DNA from: JAWKWH01 sp963669455 | GTDB lineage: Bacteria > Pseudomonadota > Alphaproteobacteria > Rhizobiales > Rhizobiaceae | DNA length: 64,000 nucleotides | Assembly (NCBI GenBank): GCA_963669455.1 | Contig: OY770026.1 | Coordinates: 1,302,001-1,366,000, forward strand | Reading direction: 5' to 3' | Shown here: positions 18,501 through 27,136 of the stretch, piece by piece | Layout: each line of letters opens with the position of its first letter | Numbering within the stretch: position 1 is the first letter of the stretch | Notes under the pieces: generated by a model | Told to the model about the DNA's origin: nothing | Database searches by the model: none | Seen by the model: the letters and a program-made list of their open reading frames with translations, nothing else | Program-made: the position numbers and the translations under genes

Positions 18501-18996
18501 GCCTGGCCTCATGTGCCTTGCGGTCGGCATCCTTCACATCCGTGGCATTGGCAAGCTTGGATTTCGGTGTTTCAAGACCGATGCTCGCCATCGCCTCGCG
18601 AAACAGTTTCCTGTCTTCCGCCTTATCGATTGCTTCGGCATCCGCGCCGATCATCTCCACATCATAGCGTTCCAGCACACCCATGCGCCTAAGCGACAGC
18701 GCCGTGTTGAGAGCCGTCTGCCCGCCCATGGTCGGCAGCAGCGCATCGGGACGCTCCTTGGCGATGATCTTGGCGACCACCTCTGGCGTGATCGGCTCGA
18801 CATAGGTTGCATCCGCAAGCTCCGGATCGGTCATGATCGTCGCGGGATTGGAATTGACCAGGATGATGCGGTAACCCTCGTCTTTCAGCGCCTTGCAGGC
18901 CTGCGTGCCGGAATAATCGAATTCACAGGCTTGGCCGATAACAATTGGGCCTGCGCCAATGATGAGGATGGATTTGATATCGGTGCGTTTTGGCAT
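15515..18996 (-). pseudogene. carB: Carbamoyl-phosphate synthase large subunit, broken by a one-base frameshift
   Basis: Makes carbamoyl phosphate for arginine and pyrimidine synthesis together with CarA. Two reading frames together cover the whole protein: 18996 down to about 18315 codes for the N-terminus (ILIIGAGPIVIGQACEFDYSG...), and from there to 15515 the next frame codes for the rest. The break falls in the glycine-rich loop of the first ATP-grasp domain: TLGGTGGGIAYN is expected, but one base is missing at about 18315-18316. Restoring it gives a full 1160-residue protein with both ATP-grasp halves and the C-terminal MGS-like allosteric domain (FAILATGGTQRYL). No other damage is seen, so a sequencing or assembly error is likelier than a true pseudogene. 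Confidence 0.93.
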
Positions 18997-19325
18997 CGTT
19001 GTTCCTGCGGCTTCGTGCTGGCCTGACTGGTTTTGCGCGCATGAAAAAACCGGACGGAAAACCGGCCGGACCTTTACGTGCAATCGTCTAAGGCTAGATG
19101 CGCCTTATAGGCAAGCAAATTGCGGCGCACAAGCAGGGATTTTGGCGCATCAACAGGACCTGGCCAACGTATATGAGGGGCTTTCTTCCAACGGCCGTCC
19201 GGCAAACTGTAAATTTATGTCGTGATTGATCAAATTTGCGAATTGATTGCTCGCAAGTTGCTTCCGCATATTGTGGCGAATACAAGTGTGATTTATGTTT
19301 TTTACCATTCACGGAGGTTGTTGAA
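18997..19325. other. Divergent intergenic region between carB and the SEL1-like gene
   Basis: About 330 bases without a supported gene. It must hold the promoters of carB (minus) and of the SEL1-like gene (plus). A GC-rich stretch with repeated CCGG near 19046-19072 could fold, but no clear attenuator, riboswitch or operator can be defined. Confidence 0.45.
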
Positions 19326-19880
19326 ATGCGGAAACTGTTACTAACCCTTTCCATTGCTTTAATGGCAAGTGCAGTCAGTGCTGAACCGCCGGTCAAGGTC
19401 GAAGACGAACTTGGTATTCTCAACCCTGAAGATACTGGCCGTGAAATGCTGACACGCAAGATCGAGATGGGCGTGATTGATTCCATCACCTGTTCCATGG
19501 GGATCAATGTCACCAAGAACAACGACTATTTGCTTGCCAGAAGGCTCACCAGAAAATGCGCCGAAGCCGGCTACACCAAGGCCATGACCTGGATGAGCCA
19601 GCTTGAAAACAATGGCTTTGGCGGTGATTACAATCCCGACGCCTCTGCCGAATGGGATCGTCGCGCCGCCGAGGCCGGTGATCCGGTCGGGCGTTTCAAC
19701 TACGGCCTGGACCTGATCCGTGGCCATGGCGTTGCAAAGAATGAAGCTCTGGGCCGCCAATATGTTGATCAGGCTGCAAAGGACAATCTGGAAATCGCAA
19801 AGCGCCTTCAAAATGCGGATTACGATCTGGATGAAGTGACGCCTGATGCCGACAACTGGAAGTATGCACCGCTTTATTAA
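19326..19880 (+). CDS. Secreted SEL1-like repeat protein
   Basis: A 184-residue exported protein. Residues 1-19 (MRKLLLTLSIALMASAVSA) form a typical Sec signal peptide with an AxA-type cleavage site. The mature part has helical repeats of the SEL1/TPR type: KCAEAGYTKAMTWMSQLE, then RRAAEAGDPVGRFNYGLDLI followed by GHGVAKNEALGRQYVDQAA. GGAGG eight bases before the ATG at 19326 fixes the start. SEL1-like proteins act as periplasmic or signalling scaffolds. It is divergent from carB, and its downstream space is rich in repeats. No function can be assigned. Confidence 0.8.
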   Translation: MRKLLLTLSIALMASAVSAEPPVKVEDELGILNPEDTGREMLTRKIEMGVIDSITCSMGINVTKNNDYLLARRLTRKCAEAGYTKAMTWMSQLENNGFGGDYNPDASAEWDRRAAEAGDPVGRFNYGLDLIRGHGVAKNEALGRQYVDQAAKDNLEIAKRLQNADYDLDEVTPDADNWKYAPLY

Positions 19881-20077
19881 GGCTTTCCGCATAGCTGAAC
19901 TTCCACCCACGAAGTGCGGATAGCAGGTTTGCAGCTATGTTCGCGGCCTTTGGGTGGCGGTGATTTGCCAACCGGCTATTTCTCAATTCAATTGGCATTT
20001 CGAACGTAGTGGCAGGGCTTGCGCCACACCACTCTCTTCCAAAAGCGGCAGAGGGGAGTGGAAAGTTTGTGCCAAAG

Positions 20078-20115
20078 CATTTTTCGCTCAAACGGAGTCA
20101 TAGAAGCGAAAAATG
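20078..20115. repeat. 11-bp inverted repeat, AGAGC/AAACGGAG palindrome family
   Basis: CATTTTTCGCT (20078-20088) and AGCGAAAAATG (20105-20115) are perfect inverted arms around a 16-base loop that contains AAACGGAG. The same loop core occurs in the palindrome at 30431-30474, so the two belong to one dispersed repeat family. Confidence 0.6.
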
Positions 20116-20190
20116 TTTCAATAGTTCCAAGCGGATACACGCGGTTCAAAGCAACCGCAAAACGCCCTAAACAGCATCGCCGCTAGTAGA

Positions 20191-20577
20191 TCCTCGGGAC
20201 AAGCCCGAGGATGACGGTATTGAGGCCCGAGGATGACGGTATTGAGGCCCGAGGATGACGGTATTGAGGCCCGGGGATGACCGGTTCTTGATTGCAGTCC
20301 AAAATCCTCTCGCATATTATCTGGATGAGCGGAATCCCAGGGGCGTCATCCCAAGGACGTCATCCCCGGGCTTGTCCCGGGGATCTAACGGCCTATGCGC
20401 TATCCCCCCTCTGTCACTTCGTGACATCTCCCCCGCAAGGGGGGAGAATGACCCGTCGCCGGCCTTTGCGCTTTTCCTGCCGCCCTGTTTTCTTTTCCAT
20501 GAAAGCAAATGAGCCGATGCACCGCACCCACTCTCCCCCCTTGCAGGCGAGATGTCGGCAACACCGACAGAGGGGGT
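20191..20577. repeat. Cluster of dispersed palindromic and tandem repeats
   Basis: The space between the SEL1-like gene and pyrE (19881-20593, over 700 bases) has no supported gene. It contains a CCTCGGG-ACAAG-CCCGAGG hairpin (20191-20209), three copies of a 22-bp unit CCCGAGGATGACGGTATTGAGG at 20204-20269 plus a partial fourth, a second hairpin CCCCGGG-CTTGT-CCCGGGG near 20365-20383, and two oppositely oriented CCCTCTGTC...GGGGGGAGA-type copies near 20405-20450 and 20530-20577. Such elements are dispersed in many alphaproteobacterial genomes. Confidence 0.7.
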
Positions 20578-20593
20578 AACAAGAAACTCACAC

Positions 20594-21298
20594 CTACTTG
20601 TCGGGCGCCGATATTTCCGTCACGCCGCCATGGGCACCCGACCATTCGAGCGGATTATCGAGAAAGGCCTCGACCTGTGTCAAAGTTTCGACATCGAAAT
20701 ACTGCCGGGTTTTGCAGACGTTCAAGACATCGCGCCAGGTGGCGAGACTATGCAGGTTAAGCCCGATGTCTTTCAGGTTTTGACGGGCTTGTGGAAAAAT
20801 ATCGTAATAAAACACGACGATGGTGTCTGAAATTTCAGCGCCCGCATTTCTGATCGCATCGCAAAATTTGATTTTGCTGCCGCCGTCGGTGGTCAGGTCC
20901 TCCACCAGCAGTACGCGCTTGCCCTCGATCGAACTGCCCTCGATCTGCGCATCCCGGCCAAACCCTTTGGGTTTTTTACGAACATAATGCATCGGCAGGG
21001 CAAGTTTGTCGGCGAGCCAGGCGGCAAATGGAATGCCGGCGGTCTCACCACCTGCAACACTGTCGATCTGCTCGAAACCCACATCGCGCATCACGATACC
21101 GGCGGCAAAATCCATCAACGTGTTGCGGATGCGCGGGTAGGAAATCAGCTTGCGGCAGTCAATATAGACGGGACTTGCCAGACCGGAGGTCAGCATGAAC
21201 GGTTTGTCGGTTCTAAAATGGACCGCATCGATTTCAAGCAGCATCCCGGCGGTGAGCTCTGCGATCAGGGTTCGATCCGGAAAAGAACTGGGAATCAT
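20594..21298 (-). CDS. pyrE: Orotate phosphoribosyltransferase
   Basis: A 234-residue enzyme that joins orotate to PRPP to give orotidine monophosphate in de novo pyrimidine synthesis. The PRPP-binding motif is VLLVEDLTTDGGSK; YVRKKPKGFGR forms the catalytic loop with its lysines; SVAGGETAGIPFAAWLA precedes it. The ATG at 21298 starts 27 bases after the pyrC stop, so pyrC and pyrE form an operon. The C-terminal tail beyond about residue 200 fits the longer alphaproteobacterial PyrE form. The downstream end abuts the repeat cluster. Confidence 0.93.
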   Translation of the reverse strand: MIPSSFPDRTLIAELTAGMLLEIDAVHFRTDKPFMLTSGLASPVYIDCRKLISYPRIRNTLMDFAAGIVMRDVGFEQIDSVAGGETAGIPFAAWLADKLALPMHYVRKKPKGFGRDAQIEGSSIEGKRVLLVEDLTTDGGSKIKFCDAIRNAGAEISDTIVVFYYDIFPQARQNLKDIGLNLHSLATWRDVLNVCKTRQYFDVETLTQVEAFLDNPLEWSGAHGGVTEISAPDK

Positions 21299-21325
21299 GT
21301 TTTATCCTTTGTCAGATGCCGTGGA

Positions 21326-22390
21326 TCAGGTTTGTCCGGCGTCAATGGGTTCATGCTGCCAGTACAGGATAAATCCGGGATCGAAAACGGTCACATGGTC
21401 ATTTTGAACCGGAAACCGTTTGATGAACTCAATCGGTTCGGCGCGCCTGGAAAATCTGATCCGCGCGTCATTTTCCGGCAGGCCATAAAAAGCCGGGCCA
21501 TTGAGCGAGGTGAAAGCTTCCAGCCGGTCCAATGCCTCCTCCTCCTCGAAAACATGCGCCAGGCAATTCAGCGTGTTGATCGACGTGTAGATCCCGGCGC
21601 ATCCGCACTCGGAAATCTTCGCTCCGTCGGGGTGCGGCGCTGAATCGGTCCCGAGAAAGAATTTTGGATTGCCCGAAACGGCAGCGGCTCTCAGCGCCAG
21701 GCGGTGTTTTTCGCGCTTTGCCACCGGCAGACAATAGTAATGCGGCTTGATCCCCCCCACCAGATAGGCGTTCCGGTTGATGATCAGATGATGCGTTGTG
21801 ATTGTCGCCGCGATATTATCTCCACCGGCTTTCACATAGTCGATACCATCCGATGTCGTGACGTGTTCCATCACCACCTTAAGGCCGGGGATTTTTGAGC
21901 GGATGGGATCAAGAACGCGCTCGATGAACACCGCCTCACGATCGAAAATATCGACCTCGGGGTCAGTCACTTCGCCATGCACCAGAAGTGGCAGGCCGAT
22001 GCCGGCCATCATTTCCAGCACCGGTATGATCGTATCGAAATTCCGAACACCGCTGTCTGAATTCGTCGTCGCGCCGGCCGGATAGAGTTTGACGGCTTTG
22101 ATCAAACCTGATTTCGCGCCCGCCGCCACATCGTCAACCCGGGTTTCCTCGGTGAGATAGAGTGTCATTAAGGGATTAAACCGGTGTCCCTGGGGGATAT
22201 GGCTGACAATGCGGTCGCGATAGGCCGCCGCCTGTTTTGTGGTTACGACCGGTGGCACCAGATTGGGCATGATGATCGCGCGCGCGAAATTAGCACTTGA
22301 GTGGCCGATGACTGCCGCAAGCATGTCATCATCGCGCAAATGCAGGTGCCAATCATCGGGGCGGCGAATGATGAATTCATCAGCACTCAT
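21326..22390 (-). CDS. pyrC: Dihydroorotase, class II
   Basis: A 354-residue zinc enzyme that cyclises carbamoyl aspartate to dihydroorotate, the step before orotate formation. Landmarks are the N-terminal metal pair DDWHLHLRDD, the carboxylated lysine in IKAVKLYPAG, metal histidines in MEHVTT and TITTHHLI, and the catalytic aspartate in FLGTDSAPH. This pattern and length match the E. coli-type class II enzyme. The ATG at 22390 (MSADEFIIRRPDDWH) is preferred over an upstream TTG or GTG. It leads the pyrC-pyrE operon. Confidence 0.94.
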   Translation of the reverse strand: MSADEFIIRRPDDWHLHLRDDDMLAAVIGHSSANFARAIIMPNLVPPVVTTKQAAAYRDRIVSHIPQGHRFNPLMTLYLTEETRVDDVAAGAKSGLIKAVKLYPAGATTNSDSGVRNFDTIIPVLEMMAGIGLPLLVHGEVTDPEVDIFDREAVFIERVLDPIRSKIPGLKVVMEHVTTSDGIDYVKAGGDNIAATITTHHLIINRNAYLVGGIKPHYYCLPVAKREKHRLALRAAAVSGNPKFFLGTDSAPHPDGAKISECGCAGIYTSINTLNCLAHVFEEEEALDRLEAFTSLNGPAFYGLPENDARIRFSRRAEPIEFIKRFPVQNDHVTVFDPGFILYWQHEPIDAGQT

Positions 22391-22919
22391 TGTTCCGGCC
22401 TCAATGCACATCGATGACAGGCGGCAATATGGAATCTGGAAACAATGGCTGTGGGCATTTTCTCTTTAGTCGGCACTACAACATAGGATCCTGGTCGATG
22501 GGAGCTTATATAGTTTGCCACCGGCCCGGGGTCGATAACCAAGCCTGATTAGTGCACCGCTTTTGCAAATGCGTCTTGTAGACGCTTTCCAGGCGATATC
22601 ATCTATTGTCACTATGCGATAGAGTAAGTTATATATTTCAATTACTTGTGCTTATCAGTTCATACATAGGATTTATCTGATAACAAGCCTGTCGTGATGC
22701 GCATTAAGAGTATCCACGCCGAATCGGCAGCTGACATGTCATGAAAAATTCCTGAATTTATGACCGTTTGCATCCGCTGCATTTTTGCCTGCGTGGTTTT
22801 GCGGAAACAAAATCAGAACTGATGCTCATAACTCTTGCAAATGACTGCAAAAGACTGGCAAAGGTGGGTTCAGCCTTAATGGCAGGTTGCGTTACACCTT
22901 CATCCAAAGAAAGATAGTT
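22391..22919. other. Divergent intergenic region between pyrC and aatA
   Basis: Roughly 530 bases, AT-richer than the flanking genes, with no supported gene. It must contain the divergent promoters of pyrC-pyrE and of the aminotransferase-peptidase pair. I see no clear terminator, riboswitch or strong palindrome. Its length leaves room for an undetected small RNA. Confidence 0.4.
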
Positions 22920-24128
22920 ATGACTTTTCTCGCCGCCGCACTTTCACGTGTTAAACCGTCAGCCACAATTGCAGTTAGCCAGAAGGCCCGCGAGCTGAAA
23001 GCCAAGGGCAGGGACGTGATCGGTCTCGGTGCCGGTGAGCCGGATTTCGATACGCCTGACAATGTCAAGAATGCGGCGATAGATGCAATCAGGCGTGGCG
23101 AAACCAAATACACGCCGGTGTCCGGCATCATGCCTTTGCGTGAGGCAATTGCCGCAAAATTCAAACGCGAGAATAATCTCGATTATACCCCGGCGCAGAC
23201 GATTGTCGGCACCGGCGGTAAGCAGATCCTGTTTAACGCTTTCATGGCGACGCTCGATCCCGGTGATGAGGTGGTTGTCCCAACGCCCTATTGGGTGAGT
23301 TATCCGGAAATGGTCGCGATCTGCGGTGGTGATCCTGTGTTCGCCGAAACGACGATCGACACCGCCTTCAAACTGACGCCTGCGGCACTCGACAAGGCGA
23401 TTACGCCAAAGACCAAATGGCTCGTGTTCAATTCACCATCCAACCCGTCGGGTGCGGCCTATACGGCCGACGAATTGAAAGCGTTGGCGGAAGTGTTGAA
23501 AAAGCATTCCCATGTGTGGGTGCTGACTGACGACATATATGAGCATCTGACCTATGACGGCTTCCGGTTTGCGACACTGGCCGAGGTCGAGCCTGAACTC
23601 CTGTCGCGCACACTTACCATGAATGGCGTGTCGAAGGCCTATGCCATGACCGGTTGGCGCATCGGCTATGCCGCCGGTCCGGTCGAACTGATCAAGGCGA
23701 TGGACATGATCCAGGGACAGCAGACGTCCGGTGCCTGTTCGATCGCCCAATGGGCGGCGGTCGAGGCGCTCAACGGTCCGCAGGATTTCGTGCACCGAAA
23801 CAAGGAGATATTTCAAGCCAGGCGCGATCTTGTCGTCTCGATGCTTAATCAGACAAACGGGATCGAGTGCCCGACGCCCGAAGGCGCGTTTTACGTTTAT
23901 CCGTCATGCAAGGGCCTGATCGGAAAGACGGCGCCGTCGGGCAAAATAATCGAAACGGACGAGGATTTCGTCACCGAATTGCTGGAAACAGAAGGTGTCG
24001 CCGTCGTGCATGGCTCAGCCTTTGGCCTCGGTCCGAATTTCCGCATTTCCTATGCGACGAGTGATGAATTGCTGGAGGAGGCCTGCATCAGAATTCAGCG
24101 TTTTTGTGCAGGCTTTCGCGAGGGGTAA
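22920..24128 (+). CDS. aatA: Aspartate aminotransferase, class I (AatA type)
   Basis: A 402-residue fold-type I aminotransferase that interconverts aspartate and oxaloacetate with PLP. The N-terminus (LSRVKPSATIAVSQKARELK) and GLGAGEPDFDTPD are characteristic of the rhizobial AatA/subgroup Ib enzymes. The PLP lysine is in NGVSKAYAMTGWRIGY, and NSPSNPSG carries the ring-binding asparagine. The ATG at 22920 is preferred because it gives the family start; the frame extends 33 bases upstream. The M1 peptidase gene begins six bases after the stop, so the two genes are probably one transcript. Confidence 0.9.
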   Translation: MTFLAAALSRVKPSATIAVSQKARELKAKGRDVIGLGAGEPDFDTPDNVKNAAIDAIRRGETKYTPVSGIMPLREAIAAKFKRENNLDYTPAQTIVGTGGKQILFNAFMATLDPGDEVVVPTPYWVSYPEMVAICGGDPVFAETTIDTAFKLTPAALDKAITPKTKWLVFNSPSNPSGAAYTADELKALAEVLKKHSHVWVLTDDIYEHLTYDGFRFATLAEVEPELLSRTLTMNGVSKAYAMTGWRIGYAAGPVELIKAMDMIQGQQTSGACSIAQWAAVEALNGPQDFVHRNKEIFQARRDLVVSMLNQTNGIECPTPEGAFYVYPSCKGLIGKTAPSGKIIETDEDFVTELLETEGVAVVHGSAFGLGPNFRISYATSDELLEEACIRIQRFCAGFREG

Positions 24129-24134
24129 TAGATT

Positions 24135-26834
24135 GTGGGCGTAAAACGGCACCTGTTCCAATATCTGATTGCCACCATCGCGGTTTTGATGATCACCGGG
24201 GTGGCAGCGGCCCAGCAATCGGCCAGCCGATTGCCCGATTTTGTTGTGCCGCTTCACTATCAGCTGGATTTCACGATTATCCCGGATGCCGAAACATTTA
24301 CCGGCACCGCGCTGATTGACGTCAGGCTTGAAAAACCGGTCAAAACCATCGCCTTGCATGGCAGGGGTCTTTCGGTCAGCGAGGCCAGCATTGTGATGGC
24401 GGACGGCAAGGTGGTGCCGGCGAGCTATCTGGAGGATACCGATCAGGGCAAAGCCTTGCTGGAAGCCGCGACAGTACTTGATCCTGGCGTCATTACGCTC
24501 CGGTTTGATTATTCGGGTGAAATCGCCACCTCTCTGGTCGGCCTTTATCGCAGTCAAGACGGTTCGCGGAGCTATGCCTATACCCAGATGCAGCCGATAC
24601 GGGCCCGGCGGGTTTTTCCGGGGTTTGACGAGCCGCGTTTTAAGACGCCGTTTGATATCTCAATAGAGCACAAAAGCGAGCATATTGCCGTTTCAAATGG
24701 CCCGGAAAAAAGCAGTGCTGCCACGAATGACGGGCTGGTGCGGACCCGGTTTGCGACAACCAAGCCGCTGCCAACCTATCTTGTCGCCATGGCGGTCGGC
24801 GAATTCGATGTGGTTGAGTGGGAGCCGTTGCCGCCGACCGAAATTCGAAACCGTGCAATCCCGTTGCGTGGTATCGCGCCGAAGGGCGAGGGCGGGAAGC
24901 TTCGATATGCGCTTGAAAATACGCGCGCCATGTTCGAGATTTTGGAAAACTGGTTTGAAATTCCCTATCCCTACGCCAAGCTCGATCTGGTTGCGGCCCA
25001 TTCGCTGAACGCGTGGGGCATGGAAAATGCCGGCGCTATTTTCTACCGCGCCGACAGGCTTTTGTTGCCTGATCCTCCGTCCGTTTTTGCGACCCGGGAC
25101 TATGCTTCCCTGCATGCACATGAACTCGCGCATTCCTGGTTTGGTAATTTCGTGACGCCAATCTGGTGGGATGAAATCTGGCTGAACGAATCCTTTGCCA
25201 CATGGATGGCAGACAAGACATTGACCCTGTGGCAACCATCGCAATATCCATCGCACAACGCGGTCAAAAGTGCAGGCTGGGCCATGTGGAATGACCGGCT
25301 GGCCGGCGCCCGCGCCGTGCGCAGGCCGGTGCTCACCGACGGCGATATCGCCCACGCATTCGATTCCACGAGCTATACCAAGGGTGGCGGTGTTTTGACC
25401 ATGATCGAGGGCTTCATGGGCAAGGCCTCATTCCGGCAAGCCATTCAAAAACATTTGCTTGCCCACCCCCATGGTGTTGCCTCGACCGAAGAACTACTCG
25501 AAGCGCTTTCGTCTGTTGCGGGTCAGCCGGATTTAATACGTGCAACGCGCAGTTTTCTGGACCAGCCGGGGGTGCCTTTCGTCGAGGCGACGCTGGACTG
25601 CACACCGGGTCAACCGGTCAATGTTGAAATAAAACAGTCGCGTTTTTTGCCGCTTGGATCAACCGGTGATGCGGACAAGCAATGGTTGATCCCGGTCTGC
25701 CTGGCATATGGCAAGCCGGATGGCAGCCGGGCGGAACAATGCCAGTTGCTGCCGCAAACCAAAGCAGCATCGATACTGCTCAACACCGATCAGTGCCCCG
25801 CCTGGTTGCTGCCCAATGGCGGCGGCGCGGCGTATATGGTCTACGATCTTGACGGTAGTGGCTGGGATTTTCTCACCGCTAATTTCGACAGGCTGACCAT
25901 TGCCGAACAGATCAGCACGGCGACGAGTATCAATGCTGCCTTCCTCGCTGGACGGATCGATACGGCGCGGTTGCTGCAATTGGTCGAATTGCTGGGCAAG
26001 TCGCCGGAATGGGATGTGTCCAGAACCATAATGCAGATGCTGCGGACACTGAAGTTCGGGGTTGTGCCCGAAAAATACCGCTCCAATGTGGAAAAAGCGG
26101 CAAGATCCGCTCTGGCTGCGCATCGGGCACAGTTCGATTTGGAGCCGGAATCGTTTGGAATCAATATCGAAGATCCGGTCCGGGCCAAACAGCGCGCCGA
26201 TCTGTTCTGGTTTCTGGCACTCGATGCTGGTGATGTTGAATTGCACAAAAACCTTGCCGAGGCTGGCCGTAAATATACCGGGTATGACAGTTTTCGGGGG
26301 ATGGATTACGATCAGCTGCACCCGGATCTCGTCTGGGTCGGGTTAATCGCAGCACTTGAGGAAACCGGCCCAAAATTCGCCGAGCATCTGATCGAATTGC
26401 TTGCAAAGGGTTTTGATCGTCCCTTGCATAACTCGTTTCTCGGCGCTCTTGGAAATTCCACAGACCCGGTGATAGTCGGGCGTGTCAGAGAGCATATGCT
26501 TGATCCCGATACGCCAACGGAAGATGTCTTGGCATTGTTTCGCCGCCAGACCCGTCGCAGCGACAATGCGCAATCGACGCTCAAATGGATAACAGAGCAC
26601 TATGACCAATTGCTCGACATTCTTCCGGCGTCCCAGCACCCCTGGCTGGCCTGGCGGGTGGCGAGGTCTTGCGATCTTGAGGCCCGTGACAGAATCAAAT
26701 CGTTTTTTGAACCACGGGTTGCAAAACTTGCAGGCGCGCCCAGAGCGCTCAAAAATGTCCTGGAAAATGTGTCGTTGTGCGTAGCGCTTAAAGAAGCGCA
26801 GCGACCGGGTGTTATCGCGGCATTTGGCGAATAA
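24135..26834 (+). CDS. M1-family zinc aminopeptidase, secreted
   Basis: An 899-residue metallopeptidase that removes N-terminal residues from peptides. A signal peptide (about residues 1-26, ending GVAAA) places it in the periplasm. The substrate motif GMENAG precedes the zinc site HELAH (329-333) and the third ligand Glu352 in LNESFA, with correct HExxH-x18-E spacing. The C-terminal half is the helical ERAP1_C-like domain. The GTG at 24135 is preceded by AGGGG; it starts six bases after aatA, suggesting co-transcription. All catalytic residues are intact, so it should be active. Peptide recycling is the likely role. Confidence 0.88.
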   Translation: MGVKRHLFQYLIATIAVLMITGVAAAQQSASRLPDFVVPLHYQLDFTIIPDAETFTGTALIDVRLEKPVKTIALHGRGLSVSEASIVMADGKVVPASYLEDTDQGKALLEAATVLDPGVITLRFDYSGEIATSLVGLYRSQDGSRSYAYTQMQPIRARRVFPGFDEPRFKTPFDISIEHKSEHIAVSNGPEKSSAATNDGLVRTRFATTKPLPTYLVAMAVGEFDVVEWEPLPPTEIRNRAIPLRGIAPKGEGGKLRYALENTRAMFEILENWFEIPYPYAKLDLVAAHSLNAWGMENAGAIFYRADRLLLPDPPSVFATRDYASLHAHELAHSWFGNFVTPIWWDEIWLNESFATWMADKTLTLWQPSQYPSHNAVKSAGWAMWNDRLAGARAVRRPVLTDGDIAHAFDSTSYTKGGGVLTMIEGFMGKASFRQAIQKHLLAHPHGVASTEELLEALSSVAGQPDLIRATRSFLDQPGVPFVEATLDCTPGQPVNVEIKQSRFLPLGSTGDADKQWLIPVCLAYGKPDGSRAEQCQLLPQTKAASILLNTDQCPAWLLPNGGGAAYMVYDLDGSGWDFLTANFDRLTIAEQISTATSINAAFLAGRIDTARLLQLVELLGKSPEWDVSRTIMQMLRTLKFGVVPEKYRSNVEKAARSALAAHRAQFDLEPESFGINIEDPVRAKQRADLFWFLALDAGDVELHKNLAEAGRKYTGYDSFRGMDYDQLHPDLVWVGLIAALEETGPKFAEHLIELLAKGFDRPLHNSFLGALGNSTDPVIVGRVREHMLDPDTPTEDVLALFRRQTRRSDNAQSTLKWITEHYDQLLDILPASQHPWLAWRVARSCDLEARDRIKSFFEPRVAKLAGAPRALKNVLENVSLCVALKEAQRPGVIAAFGE

Positions 26835-27136
26835 GACGAGTTTATCGGTATTTTTCGACTGCCTGATGACGTTGTTATTCCCACCGGTTGTGGGCGCCCT
26901 CCGGCGAAGAACGCTCCAGGTTTGCACGGCAAAATTGTTCAGGGACTTGCCCGATTGGCGTTATCGTGTTTCGATGCGTCTACGGCCAGTGATACTTGCC
27001 GTATCGCGGGCCGTGACGGTGTCGGCTGAGACCGTTTGTTTACGGACAGGCGTGATGTTCGCCTAGTTCCGCGCGGGGTTGACAGGCAAGATTGGCCGCC
27101 GCCTTCGGTGTTTCACACGAGGAGGAGGTCAATATC
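26835..27136. other. Intergenic region before the EF-G-like gene
   Basis: About 300 bases with no supported gene. The last part holds GGAGGAGGT at 27121-27129, the ribosome-binding site of the EF-G-like gene. No terminator-like hairpin with a T-run is visible after the peptidase gene. Confidence 0.45.

Noticed and set aside
15515..19083. Two separate genes for the halves of carbamoyl-phosphate synthase, as in some archaea and thermophiles
   Set aside because: The frames overlap in the middle of one ATP-grasp loop rather than at a domain border, and one added base fuses them perfectly.
20204..20284. Possible CRISPR array
   Set aside because: The 22-bp units are directly adjacent with no unique spacers and no cas genes are near; it is a plain tandem repeat.
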